A stretch of 25,832 bases of DNA from Holophagales bacterium (GCA_016716705.1 JADJVF010000033.1:1-25832); one strand, 5' to 3'; shown: positions 6,974-15,912, counted from the first letter of the stretch. Translations and numbers: made by a program. Notes: generated by a model not told the origin, from the letters alone.

Positions 6974-8374
6974 CTACCCCCCGAACGTCCCCACGGCATC
7001 CCGCACGTACTCGGGCCGCCGCATCCCGACCAGCACGCTCGTCACGCCCGGCACGTCCAGGAGCCCCTTGATCGTCCGCTGCGAGAGCGTTCCCTCGAGC
7101 GACTCGTGGAGCGTCTTCGTGACGATCTCGGAGAGCTCCGCGAAACGCGCTTCCTCCTTCGGCGTCAATCGCTCCACCAGCGCCGACGCCGCCTCGAGGA
7201 GCGCGAGGTCCCACTCGTCGGCCCAGCGGCGGAAGGCGGGGTCGCGGTCGAAGACCTCGCGCAGCTCCGCGAGAAGCTCGGTCCGCCGCGGCTCGACGAC
7301 GTCGTCCCAGACCTCGCGGAACGTCGAGAGGTCGAGCCCGCGCTTCTCGAACTCCGTCAGGAGCGGCGAGACGGCGATCAGCTCCTCCGGCGGCGCCACG
7401 CCGTCCTCCACGGAGAGGCGGGGCGCGAAGGCCTGCGCGAACTCCTCCTCCGCCGTCCGGAGCCGCGCGAGCGCGTCGGCGGACGGCGACGGGACGAGCG
7501 GGAACGGGGCCCCGACCGTCGCGAAGCGGTGGAGCTGGCCCTGCCGGAATCCGTTCAGCGGGCGGTTCACGAGGACGGCGAGCTCGTGCTCGCGGGCCAC
7601 GTCGAGGACGCTCCGGCCGTCGACCGTGTGGATCGGCTCGCGGGCGCCCAGCTCCACCGGGTTCATCGGAAGCTGGACCGCGGCGAAGCCGGGGCCGGCG
7701 AGCTCGAGGACGCGGAGGAGGTCGACCGCGTCGGCCTTGTCGTGCGGGACGACGAACGTGTTCGAGGAGATGCCGTAGGCCCCGATCCGGCCCGCGGCGA
7801 CCTCCTTCTCGAGCTGTCCGAAAGCCCGGCCGATCCGTTCGTAGAACGTGTCGCGCGCTTCGGCGAGCGGCATCCTCCGGTGCTCGGCGTCCGACAGGAA
7901 GTACTCGGGGTTGTGCAGCAGCAGCAGGTCGACGCGCGGCATCGCGAGCCGCCCGAGCGAGGCCGAGAGCTGGTCGGCGAGGAACTCGGGGGAGATGCAG
8001 TGCCAGCAGTCGCGCGAGTACTCGGTCATCTCGCGCCAGGGGTCGCCCAGCTTCCGGCGCTCGTGCGCCTCGCGCAGGTTCTGCCCCTGGACGTACCCCG
8101 CCTTCGTGACGACGACGACCTCGTCGCGTTTCACCTCTCCCGAGGCGGCCAGCTCCTTCAGCACCTTCCCCACGAGGATCTCGCTGTGCCCGTCGCCGTA
8201 GTTCGTCGACGTGTCGACGAGGTTCACCCCCGAGAGGAGCGCGAGGCGGAGCGCCTCCCGGTGCCGTGGAACCCGGTCGTCGACGCGGTAGCACCCGAAC
8301 CCGACGGGGGAGACACGTGCGTGAAGCTTGCCGAGGGGGCGGCGGGTCGAGTCGGGGAGGCGGGCCTCGCTCAT
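6974..8374 (-). CDS. Aldo/keto reductase with a long C-terminal insertion
   Basis: Predicted 466-residue NAD(P)H-dependent oxidoreductase. The N-terminal barrel has GFGCYRVDD, the Asp54/Tyr59 pair in NLVDTSTNYGDG, Lys91 in VVTKAGY and a likely catalytic His125 (CWHCISPEF), giving the family tetrad. The barrel end is visible as QRTIKGLLDVPGVTSVLVG followed by the last helix. Usual members have about 300-340 residues. The extra length is a charged helical segment (about residues 270-410) between the barrel core and the final motif. The start ATG has no Shine-Dalgarno sequence, but TATCGT sits 8 bases upstream. Substrate unknown. Divergent from the radical SAM gene with 98 bases between the starts. 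Confidence 0.85.
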   Translation of the reverse strand: MSEARLPDSTRRPLGKLHARVSPVGFGCYRVDDRVPRHREALRLALLSGVNLVDTSTNYGDGHSEILVGKVLKELAASGEVKRDEVVVVTKAGYVQGQNLREAHERRKLGDPWREMTEYSRDCWHCISPEFLADQLSASLGRLAMPRVDLLLLHNPEYFLSDAEHRRMPLAEARDTFYERIGRAFGQLEKEVAAGRIGAYGISSNTFVVPHDKADAVDLLRVLELAGPGFAAVQLPMNPVELGAREPIHTVDGRSVLDVAREHELAVLVNRPLNGFRQGQLHRFATVGAPFPLVPSPSADALARLRTAEEEFAQAFAPRLSVEDGVAPPEELIAVSPLLTEFEKRGLDLSTFREVWDDVVEPRRTELLAELREVFDRDPAFRRWADEWDLALLEAASALVERLTPKEEARFAELSEIVTKTLHESLEGTLSQRTIKGLLDVPGVTSVLVGMRRPEYVRDAVGTFGG

Positions 8375-8472
8375 GGCCCGGAACGATATCGGACGCCGGG
8401 TTTCCCTGCCCGGTCCGGGCCCGAAAGGGGTGTCCCGGGGCCCCGTCCCGCCGATCCTGCGAGAATCGACCG
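8375..8472. promoter_or_regulatory. Divergent promoter region with two leaderless-type -10 boxes
   Basis: On the minus strand TATCGT (8383-8388) lies 8 bases before the reductase ATG. On the plus strand GAGAAT (8461-8466) lies 6 bases before the radical SAM ATG. Neither start has a purine-rich ribosome site. No -35 is clear on either side. Confidence 0.35.
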
Positions 8473-9780
8473 ATGAGCACCCGCCCCGACAAGCCCTGGA
8501 ACCCCGTCGAGCTCGAGGTCGAGCTCTTCTGCCGGGGCCTCCTGGTCGACGACTCCGCCCGCGCCGGCGTAGACGCCCGCCGGGTCGCCCGCACCCGCGC
8601 CGGCCTCGGCTCCGGCGTCGAGCTGGTCATTCCCGCCCCCCGCCAGGGGATCTGGGTCAACGTCCCGCTCGACGAGCCCTTCGTCGCCGTCTCGCCCCTC
8701 ACCCTCGTCCGCCAGGGCGACTCGTTCGCCGTCCGCGACAAGCGCCATCCCGACGTCGTCTACCCGGTCCGCCTTCCCGATCCGCCCGCCTGGTACGCGC
8801 GGACGACGAGCCGGGGAGTCCCTATGACGCGCGTCGGCGTCCTGCAGGGAACGTACCTCGGCGTCTACTTCGCCGAGACCTGCATGTACTGGTACAACAC
8901 CCCTTCCGCCGCGAACTGCCAGTTCTGCACGACGGGCGTGAACGTCGGCAAGAACGAGGAGCTCGCCAAGAAGGTCGAGGACGTCGTCGAGGTCGCGAAG
9001 GTCGCGCGCGAGGAATCGGGCGTCACCTTCACCCACTTCAACACCGGCTACCACTTCGAGGACGACCCGAAGAAGAGGGCCATGCACGGCCTCGTGCAGG
9101 CCCGCCCGTTCGTCTCGGCCATCCGCCGGAACGTCGGCGGGTTCATCGGCATGCAGGCCGTCCCGGTCCTGAAGGAGTGCTGGGACGAGTACGACGAGCT
9201 GATCGAGCTCGGGTGCGACCACTTCTCCTTCTGCGTCGAGCTCCTCGACAAGAAGTGGTTCGACGAGGTCTGCCCGGGCAAGGCGTCGACCGTCGGCCAG
9301 GACGCCTTCTTCGAGGCGCTCGAGTACACCGCCGGAAAGCTCGGCCGGGGCCGGGTCTCGGGCGAGATCATCGCGGGCCTCGAGCCGGCCGAGTCGACGA
9401 AGCGGGCGATCGACCGGATCGTCGCGGCCGGCGGCTTCCCGACCGTCTGCATCTTCCGGCCCCTGGCAGGGAGCAACCTCGCCCACCTCCCCTCGCCCGA
9501 CCCCGACGAGATGCGCGACGTCATGGCCTACCAGTACACCGCGGCCCGCAAGGCCGGCCTCGCCGTCGGCATTCTCCCGAACATCAAGGTCTCCCTCGTC
9601 GTCCAGCCCGAGGAAGGGCGCGACCTCCAGCCGGAGCAGAGCTGGCTCGACCCGTACGAGTGGAAGCTGAAGGCGCTGCGCACCCTGGCGCGCCCCTACG
9701 CCGCCTGGAAGAAGCGGCCCCGGCCGGGGGCGCCCGCCTTCGTGCCGGAAATCCCGCCGGGGCCGGCCGTCGGAAACTAA
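8473..9780 (+). CDS. Radical SAM protein with non-canonical Cx11CxxC cluster motif
   Basis: Predicted 435-residue protein starting at ATG 8473; upstream in-frame starts would overlap the divergent gene and its promoter. The cluster motif is Cys137, Cys149, Cys152 (the last two as CQFC), that is C-x11-C-x2-C rather than the canonical CxxxCxxC. The surroundings still look radical SAM-like: a preceding strand and FAETC, then a barrel with VTFTHFNTGYHF, GGFIGMQAVPVL, GCDHFSFCVELLD, SGEIIAGLEPAEST and FPTVCIFRPLAGSN. About 110 N-terminal residues form a separate beta-rich part (WVNVPLDEPFV, SPLTLVRQGD). Such enzymes cleave S-adenosylmethionine at a 4Fe-4S cluster. The exact reaction is not recognisable. 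The site-2 protease gene follows after 39 bases. Confidence 0.78.
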   Translation: MSTRPDKPWNPVELEVELFCRGLLVDDSARAGVDARRVARTRAGLGSGVELVIPAPRQGIWVNVPLDEPFVAVSPLTLVRQGDSFAVRDKRHPDVVYPVRLPDPPAWYARTTSRGVPMTRVGVLQGTYLGVYFAETCMYWYNTPSAANCQFCTTGVNVGKNEELAKKVEDVVEVAKVAREESGVTFTHFNTGYHFEDDPKKRAMHGLVQARPFVSAIRRNVGGFIGMQAVPVLKECWDEYDELIELGCDHFSFCVELLDKKWFDEVCPGKASTVGQDAFFEALEYTAGKLGRGRVSGEIIAGLEPAESTKRAIDRIVAAGGFPTVCIFRPLAGSNLAHLPSPDPDEMRDVMAYQYTAARKAGLAVGILPNIKVSLVVQPEEGRDLQPEQSWLDPYEWKLKALRTLARPYAAWKKRPRPGAPAFVPEIPPGPAVGN

Positions 9781-9819
9781 GCGGCGGCCGGGTTCGTTCC
9801 GTTCCGCCGGGAGATCGTC

Positions 9820-10977
9820 ATGAAGTGGTCGTACTCCATCGCCCGGATCTCGGGCATCGACATCAAGGTCCACGCGACCTTTGCGCTCATCCTCGCCTAC
9901 GGCGCCTTCCGCTGGGGCTTCCCGAAGGGTTTCGAGGGAGAGTCCTCGCTCCCGGGGGCGATCTTCGGGATGGGCCTGATGATCCTCCTCTTCACCTGCG
10001 TCGTCCTGCACGAGCTGGGGCACAGCCTCGTCGCGCAGAAGTTCGGCCTCACCGTGAGGGAGATCGTCCTCCTTCCGATCGGCGGCGTGGCGCGCCTCGA
10101 GAAGAACCCCGAGAAGCCGCTCCACGAGCTTCTCATCGCGGCGGCGGGCCCGCTCGTGAACGTGGCGATCGCCGTTCTCCTCTTCTTCGCCGGAGGCCTC
10201 GCCGTCAGCTTCGGCGCGCTCGAGGGCCGAACGCTCTTTCAGACGACCGACGGTCCGCCGACGCTCACCACGCTCTGGGCCTGGCTCTTCACCGCGAACG
10301 TCGCCCTCGCCCTCTTCAACCTCATCCCCGCCTTCCCGATGGACGGCGGGCGGATCCTCCGCGCCGCCCTCGCCCTGAAGATGGGATTCTCCCGCGCCAC
10401 CCGGATCGCGACCGGCGTCGGCCAGGCCATCGCCTTCGCCTTCGGCCTCTTCGGCGTCCTCAGCGGGAACATCCTCCTCGTCGTCGTCGCCTTCTTCGTC
10501 TTCATGGGGGCGGGGCAGGAGCGGGCCGAGGAGCAGGCGCGGGCCGTCCTGACGACGCTGCGCGTCGGCGACGCCTACAACCGGCACGCCCTCACGCTCT
10601 CGCCGGGCGACCACGTCAGCAAGGTCGTCGACTACATCCTGACGAGCTACCAGCCCGACTTCGCCGTCATGCAGGGGAACGGGTTCCTCGGCGTCGTCAC
10701 GCGCGACGACGTCCTGAAGACGCTCGCGACCGAGGTGACCGACCTCTACGTCGCCGGCATCATGAGGAGGGACGTCCTCACGGTGCAGGCCTCGCAGGGT
10801 CTCGACGACGTTCGGCGGCTCATGGGCGAGAAGGGGGAGCGGATCGTCGCCGTGAACAGCGGCGAGCAGTTCCTCGGCCTCGTCAGCGCCGAGGACATCG
10901 GCGAGGCGCTCGTCGTCTCCAGCTTCGTCCAGCTGCGCGACCGGCGTCGGGCGACGGCAGAGGCCGAGGCGGACTGA
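9820..10977 (+). CDS. Site-2 protease family intramembrane metalloprotease (M50) with C-terminal CBS domains
   Basis: Predicted 385-residue membrane protein with GGGAGA 5 bases before the ATG. Zinc ligands are HELGH at 64-68 within a membrane helix, and Asp175 in NLIPAFPMDGG (167-177), the two M50 signatures. Further helices lie around 15-30, 50-70, 105-130, 150-170 and 195-225. From about residue 235 the protein is soluble and contains a tandem CBS pair (VGDAYNRHALTLSP...GFLGVVTRDDVLKTL and VAGIMRRDVLTVQA...FLGLVSAEDIGEAL). This matches the archaeal/bacterial S2P-CBS subgroup, where CBS domains are thought to sense nucleotides and gate proteolysis. The substrate is unknown; anti-sigma factors are common S2P targets. 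No PDZ domain was seen. Confidence 0.92.
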   Translation: MKWSYSIARISGIDIKVHATFALILAYGAFRWGFPKGFEGESSLPGAIFGMGLMILLFTCVVLHELGHSLVAQKFGLTVREIVLLPIGGVARLEKNPEKPLHELLIAAAGPLVNVAIAVLLFFAGGLAVSFGALEGRTLFQTTDGPPTLTTLWAWLFTANVALALFNLIPAFPMDGGRILRAALALKMGFSRATRIATGVGQAIAFAFGLFGVLSGNILLVVVAFFVFMGAGQERAEEQARAVLTTLRVGDAYNRHALTLSPGDHVSKVVDYILTSYQPDFAVMQGNGFLGVVTRDDVLKTLATEVTDLYVAGIMRRDVLTVQASQGLDDVRRLMGEKGERIVAVNSGEQFLGLVSAEDIGEALVVSSFVQLRDRRRATAEAEAD

Positions 10978-10978
10978 G

Positions 10979-11000
10979 CCCGGGTCCCGGCGAGCCCGGG
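10979..11000. terminator. Hairpin between convergent genes
   Basis: CCCGGG at 10979-10984 can pair with CCCGGG at 10995-11000 around a 10-base loop. It falls between the stops of the protease and the DUF2785 gene (27 bases apart). No T-tract is present. Confidence 0.35.
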
Positions 11001-11004
11001 GCCT

Positions 11005-11901
11005 TCAGCCCGCGAGCTTCCCGAGCGCTTCGTTCAGCGCCTTGCGGACCGCCGCCGGAGGCGCCTCCTCGCGGGCGAGGAGAGCCGCCAGGTGGACGAG
11101 AACCTGCTTCTGCGCGCGGACCGGGACGAACGCGTCCGGGTCGATCGCCGGGCCGTTCTTCCAGAGGGCCGAGTTCTCGGCGGAGAGCGAAGCGAGCCAC
11201 GCCTCGAACGGCCTCGGGGCGAAGTCCTTCCGGCGCGTCAGCGAGAGGAGGACGAGCGCGAGCCGCTCGTCCTCGCCCCAGGTGAACACGACGCCCGCCG
11301 TCCGCAGCCGTCCCGCGACGGCGTCCACGATTCGCGCCTGCCCGGCGGAGGAGAGCCTCGGATTGCGGGAGAGGAACTTCAGGACGTCGGCCGTGTGGGC
11401 CGTCGCGTGGACCCACCCGGAACCGGGGACGAAGCCGCGCAGGTCCCTCTCGGCGCCGAGGTAGGCGGCCGAGGCCGCGAGAAGGTCGTCGAACGCCTCC
11501 TGCGTCATCCACGGGCTCTTCAGGTCGGTCGCGGCGAGGATCGAGAGACCGATGGCGGAGAACGACCGCCCGTAGGCCGAGTCGCCGCTCGTCTCCCCAA
11601 GGCCGTTCTTCAGCCCGGCCTGCAACCGGAGGCGCAGGCGCTCGAGGTCTGCCGAGGGAACGAGACCGTCCTTGTAGACCCACCGCGCGAGCGCCTCGTA
11701 GCCGACCCCGTCGCGAAGCGCCGGGTCGGGCGAGGAGAGGAAGTCCGCCGCCTCGAGGGCGAGGGCACCGGCCGATTCCCCCTCGGGAACGGCGAAGTCC
11801 TTCGCGGCGAGGGCCATCCAGAAGGCGCGGTCGTGGCCGGACGGCCCGGCCGCGGCGGGCATGGAGAGCAGGAGCAGGAGGACCCCGGCGGAAAGGCGCA
11901 T
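11005..11901 (-). CDS. Secreted DUF2785 family protein
   Basis: Predicted 298-residue protein. A signal peptide is clear: a basic start, LLLLLSMPAAA, then a cleavage-like AAAGPSG near residue 20. The mature part is an all-helical repeat-like protein with RDGVGYEALARWVY, SFSAIGLSILAATD and GWVHATAHTADVLKFL (from Gly162), the motif that suggests DUF2785. The biochemical role of that family is not known to me. It ends 27 bases from the convergent protease gene and starts 36 bases after the uracil-DNA glycosylase stop, so it may be the last gene of a three-gene operon. No strong ribosome site was seen; GGGGA touches the ATG. Confidence 0.75.
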   Translation of the reverse strand: MRLSAGVLLLLLSMPAAAGPSGHDRAFWMALAAKDFAVPEGESAGALALEAADFLSSPDPALRDGVGYEALARWVYKDGLVPSADLERLRLRLQAGLKNGLGETSGDSAYGRSFSAIGLSILAATDLKSPWMTQEAFDDLLAASAAYLGAERDLRGFVPGSGWVHATAHTADVLKFLSRNPRLSSAGQARIVDAVAGRLRTAGVVFTWGEDERLALVLLSLTRRKDFAPRPFEAWLASLSAENSALWKNGPAIDPDAFVPVRAQKQVLVHLAALLAREEAPPAAVRKALNEALGKLAG

Positions 11902-11937
11902 TCCCCGTGTACGGGCGCCGGCTCTCTCGGGTTCCGG

Positions 11938-12642
11938 TCAGCGGCCGGGGGCGAGCGCTTCCCGGGCCCGCGCGAGGACCGAATCGAGCATCTCCGGCGT
12001 CAGCCTCCCCGTGTTCGTGTTCTGCCGGCTCACGTGGTACGAGCCGAGGAGCGTCACCGGGCCGCGGCCGGGGACGTCGATGCGAGCCGCGGCCCCGTGG
12101 CCGAAGGCGGGCGCCGGTCTTGGGGTCGAGGCGCCGGCTTCCGCGAGGACGCGGAGCGTCGAAGCCCAGGCCAGGCCGCCGAGCGCGAGAAGGACGAGGA
12201 CGTCCGGCAGCAGCGCCAGCTCGCGGACGAAGAAGGGGCGGCAGCGATCGAACTCGCCGGGCGTCGGACGGTTGTCGGGCGGGGCGCAACGGACCGGGGC
12301 GAGGACGTAGGCGTCGGCGAGCGCGAGGCCGTCGCCGCGCCGGGTCGACGTCGGCTGGTTCGCGAAGCCGGCGCGGTGGAGCGCGGCGAAGAGGAAGTCG
12401 CCCGAGGAGTCGCCGGTGAAGACCCGGCCCGTCCGGTTGCCGCCGTGGGCGGCCGGCGCGAGGCCGACGACGAGGAGCCTGGCTGCCGGGTCGCCAAAGC
12501 CGGGGACGGGCCGTGCCCAGTAGTCCTCGCCGGCGAAGCGCCGCGGGGGCTTCGCCGCGCTCTCCTCCCGCCACGCCACGAGGCGCGGGCAGGCCCGGCA
12601 GGCCTCGATCTCCCGCGTCAGCGTGGCGAGCTTCCGGCTCAC
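11938..12642 (-). CDS. Type-5 uracil-DNA glycosylase (UdgB-like)
   Basis: Predicted 234-residue enzyme that removes uracil, and in family 5 also other deaminated bases, from DNA to start base-excision repair. The start is GTG 12642, which overlaps the antiporter stop as GTGA. Four cysteines fit an iron-sulphur site: Cys15 and Cys18 (EACRACPRL), Cys119 and Cys134 (VRCAPP...EFDRC). The active-site motif GLAPAAHGGNRTGR is at 60-73, and the Ala after GL, instead of a polar residue, is typical of family 5. The second motif GSYHVSRQNTNTG is at 200-212. Repair of cytosine deamination is a plausible need in a GC-rich genome, but the link to the antiporter is only positional. Confidence 0.92.
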   Translation of the reverse strand: MSRKLATLTREIEACRACPRLVAWREESAAKPPRRFAGEDYWARPVPGFGDPAARLLVVGLAPAAHGGNRTGRVFTGDSSGDFLFAALHRAGFANQPTSTRRGDGLALADAYVLAPVRCAPPDNRPTPGEFDRCRPFFVRELALLPDVLVLLALGGLAWASTLRVLAEAGASTPRPAPAFGHGAAARIDVPGRGPVTLLGSYHVSRQNTNTGRLTPEMLDSVLARAREALAPGR

Positions 12643-13724
12643 CGGGCCGGTGCCCTCTGCCGCCGGAAGGCCTTCGCCGCGAGGACCGCGAGCGTCACGA
12701 ACGTCAGCGGAAGGACGAAGTACGTCATGGCGTGCTGGAAGCCCGGCAGCGCCGCGGACTGTGCCGCCTTCAGGACGACGAACGAGGCGTAGGCCATGTA
12801 GAAGAAGAGGAAGAGCGCCCCTTCCCACCGTGCGATGACGTGCCCCGTGAAGAAGATCGGGAGGCAGGCGCCCGCCACCGCGATCATCACGGGCGTGTCG
12901 AAGGCGAGGGCCTGCGCCGCCACCGGGACACCGCCCGGTGCGACGAGGCCCGTCAGGCCGAGGACGGCGAGGATGTTGAAGATGTTCGAGCCGACGACGT
13001 TCCCGACGGCGATCTCGCGGTGGCCGCGCCAGGCGGCGAGGACCGACGTCGCGACCTCGGGGAGCGACGTCCCGGCGGCGACGATCGTCAGGCCGATGAC
13101 GAGCTCGGAGACGCCGAACGACCGGGCGAACGCGACGGCGCCGCCCACGAGCCAGCGGGCGCCGAGGACGAGCATCCCGAGCCCGGCCAGGACGAGGAGG
13201 AGGTTCGCCCACCAGGAGCCGGTCGGTCCTCCCGGCATCTCCGCCACCGTCTCCGCGCGCTTGGCGGCGCTCTCGTTGCGGCTCTGGAACACCGAGAAGG
13301 CGGTGTAAGCCACGATCCCGGCAAAGAGGAGCGCCCCGTCCAGGCGCCCGATCCGCCCGTCGAGCGCCAGGACCGGGAGCAGGAGCGAGGCCCCGATCAT
13401 GATCGGGACGTCTCGGCGCATGAGCTGCCGGTCGACGAGGAGGGGCGCGACGAGGGCGCTGAGGCCGAGGATGAAGAGGACGTTGAAGATGTTCGAGCCG
13501 ACGACGTTGCCGTAGGCGATGTCGGCCTGCCCGGCGAAGGCCGCCTTCACGCTCACGGCCATCTCCGGGGCGCTCGTCCCGAAGGCGACGACGGTCAGGC
13601 CGACGACGAGCGGCGAGATGCCGGCGGCGAGCGCGATGCGCGAGGCGCCGCGGACGAGGAGGTCGGCCCCGACGACGAGGAGGGCGATGCCGAGGACGAA
13701 CAGGAGGATCGTGAGAGCGAGCAC
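12639..13724 (-). CDS. Calcium/sodium antiporter (CaCA family, YrbG-like)
   Basis: Predicted 361-residue inner-membrane protein with ten or so hydrophobic helices in two inverted halves. Each half carries an alpha-repeat: GTSAPE at 49-54 with GNVVGSNIFNV, and GTSLPE at 218-223 with GNVVGSNIFNI. The Glu and Asn/Ser residues of these repeats bind the ions in the CaCA family. A short charged loop (SRNESAAKRAETVAEM) joins the halves, as in YrbG-type proteins. The likely role is Na+- or H+-driven Ca2+ export. The start is GTG 13724, with TATACA 7 bases upstream and no Shine-Dalgarno sequence. The stop overlaps the glycosylase start. Confidence 0.92.
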   Translation of the reverse strand: MLALTILLFVLGIALLVVGADLLVRGASRIALAAGISPLVVGLTVVAFGTSAPEMAVSVKAAFAGQADIAYGNVVGSNIFNVLFILGLSALVAPLLVDRQLMRRDVPIMIGASLLLPVLALDGRIGRLDGALLFAGIVAYTAFSVFQSRNESAAKRAETVAEMPGGPTGSWWANLLLVLAGLGMLVLGARWLVGGAVAFARSFGVSELVIGLTIVAAGTSLPEVATSVLAAWRGHREIAVGNVVGSNIFNILAVLGLTGLVAPGGVPVAAQALAFDTPVMIAVAGACLPIFFTGHVIARWEGALFLFFYMAYASFVVLKAAQSAALPGFQHAMTYFVLPLTFVTLAVLAAKAFRRQRAPAR

Positions 13725-13731
13725 GCGAGCC

Positions 13732-13737
13732 TGTATA
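13732..13737 (-). promoter_or_regulatory. Predicted leaderless -10 of the antiporter gene
   Basis: TATACA on the minus strand lies 7 bases before the GTG start; no ribosome binding site lies between them. It is the only AT-rich stretch in the 42-base gap. The -35 is not evident. Confidence 0.4.
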
Positions 13738-13766
13738 ACACCGGGGCGACGCTGGCTATTCCGCCC

Positions 13767-15904
13767 TCACGGCAGGATCGCCCAGGTCGCCTTCAGGACG
13801 ACCTGCCACGCCCGTCGCTCGAGCCCCTCGCCCGTCGCCCGGTTGTAGACGAGGTAGACGTCCGAGCCGGGCCGCCACATCCAGCGGAGGCGCGTGTTGA
13901 GGCTCGCGACGTCCGCCTCCGAGTTCACCTGGGTGAAGGCCGTCAGGAGCAGGGACCTCGAGAAGTTCCAGGTGCCGCGGAGCCCGAAGAGCGAGGTGGT
14001 GAAGGCGCCCCCCGGGAGCCTCACGTCGTTGTACTCCTCGGTCAGCGCCACGAGGAGGTGGGGGTTCGGGCGCCAGGAGAGCTCTCCGGCATAGGTCTCG
14101 AGGTGCCCGCCGTAGAAGGTCCCCCACTCGACGCTCCCGCTCGCAGAGAGCGCGGCCGCTTCGCTCGTCCCTGCCTCGACCGAGTGCCGCCGGTTCCAGT
14201 ACGCGCCCTCGGCAACGTGGATCCCGTCGCTGATCTCGAACGGCTCGTCGAGGCGGTCCCACTCGTCGGAGAACGGCTCGGCCTCGAGGTAGCTCGCGTC
14301 CCGCCCCTCGGCCCGAAGCTCGGCCCGGATCTCCCGCCCGACGGGCGCCCCGTCCGGGTCCTCGAAGTAGTCGACCTCGGCGCCGACCTGCCACGCCCGC
14401 ACGAGCCCGCCCGCGGGGTAGAAGCGGCGCGCCGCGCGGCCGAAGAGGTTCGTGATGCCCGTGCGCGGGACGAAGCCGATCCCGGGGTCGAAGTCCTCGT
14501 CGTAGCGCTTCAGGCTCGAGTAGAGCTGCCAGGTGCCGTCGTCGAACTGCCCGGAGACGCGCCAGCCGTCGGTGTCGGGTCGCCCCTCGGGGTCGCGGGT
14601 CGTGGCCCAGAAGGCGGTGAAGGCGAGCGTCTCCGTCGGCTTCCAGTCGAGGTCGACGCCGGCGGCCCGGTTCCACTCCTTCCCGGCGGGGCCTCCTTCC
14701 CGGTCGGTGAAGATCGCGCCGACGGAGGAGCGCGCGCCGAGCGGGTGCCGCACGCGGGCGACGTAGAAGTCCGTCTCGGGGAGTCCGAGGGCCTCGTCCT
14801 GCCGGACCGCGATGACGCCGACCTCGGTCCGGCCGACGTTCCCGGTCAGGCGCGCCCCGCCGACGATCGGCACCGGCTCCCCGTCGGGAGAGAGGCCGAT
14901 GCGCCGGGAGTAGAAGACCTCGCCGAGCTGCTGCTGGCCGAACCGCGTGAAGCCGATCCGCTCGAGGAAGAACTCCCTTTTCTCGGGGAAGAAGAGCGGG
15001 AAGCGGGTGAGGTTCACGCGCTGCGTGTCCGACTCGACCTGCGCGAAGTCGGTCCTATACGTCGCGTCGAGGACGAGCGTCGGCGTCACGCCCACCTTCG
15101 CGTCGAGCCCGGCGTCGAGGCGCGCGCCGTTCCGGTAGGAGCCCCCGGCCTCGCGGACGTCGTGGTCGTACCCGGTCAGGAGGAACGGCTTGAGGACGAG
15201 CGGGAGACGCCGCTCGAGCCGGAACCCGGTCAGCGTCCCCGCCATCGAGATCCGGTTCGGCCCGGCCTCGCGCCGCCACGCGCCCCACGACGAGGTTTCC
15301 TGGCGGCGCCGGAGCATCCGGAAGACGTTGAAGCCGAAAGAGGTCGCGCCGGCGGGAGAGCGGAGGGCGGAGAGCGGGATCGCGACCTCGGCCCGCCAGC
15401 CGTCCGGGCCGATCGACGTCCGCGACTCCCAGATCGCGTCCCACTCGACCTCCTCGGGCCCCTCGTTCGTGACGAGGGCGTCCCACTGCGTGCCGAGCGG
15501 GTTGACGGCGAAGAGCGCTGCGTTCCGACGGTCGAGGTAGGTGTCGAGGACGATCATCACCCAGTCGTCGGCGTCGAAGTCGCCGTCCCGTTCGTAGTTG
15601 CGCGCCGCGATCGTCCGCGCCTCGCGGTCGAGACAGACGACCCCGACGACGAGCGTCCTCGGTGTCGCGACGACGCGGATCTCCGTCCGTTCCGTCGCCG
15701 GCTGGCCCTCGTCGGGGACCTGCTGCGTGAAGCGGTCGAGGACGGGGGCGTCCTTCCAGAGGGGGTCGCCGAGCCGCCCGTCGAGGACGACCTCGCGGTT
15801 CGCGACGAGGGCGGCAGAGGCTCCTCCGGCCTCTGGGCGAGGCCGGAGGAGGAGAGGGCGAGGAGAGAGAGAAGGGCCCGAAGGGCCGCGCGACAGGTGC
15901 GCAA
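13767..15904 (-). CDS. Secreted DUF5916 / CBM9-like outer-membrane barrel protein, frameshifted after the signal peptide
   Basis: Starts at TTG 15904 with a signal peptide (LRALLSLLALSSSGLAQ). The frame then breaks at about 15820-15845. The mature protein continues in the next frame from about GGASAALVANREVVLDGRLG, and restoring one base gives 712 residues. The N-terminal part (LDGRLGDPLWKDAPVLD...DDWVMIVLDTYLDRRNA) is a CBM9/DOMON-like beta sandwich of the kind that precedes DUF5916. The C-terminal 400-plus residues alternate short strands rich in aromatic residues (FYVARVRHP, WQVGAEVDYFED, LLVALTEEYNDVR, LTAFTQVNSEAD), as in an outer-membrane barrel. FFPEKREFFLE is typical of the family. 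The substrate is unknown. TAAACT lies 8 bases before the TTG. Confidence 0.82.
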
Positions 15905-15912
15905 AGCGCCCG

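Noticed and set aside
8328..11285. Open frame of 985 codons overlapping the radical SAM and protease genes
   Set aside because: Arg/Pro-rich translation with no domain; it is a shadow of two genes whose motifs are clear in other frames.
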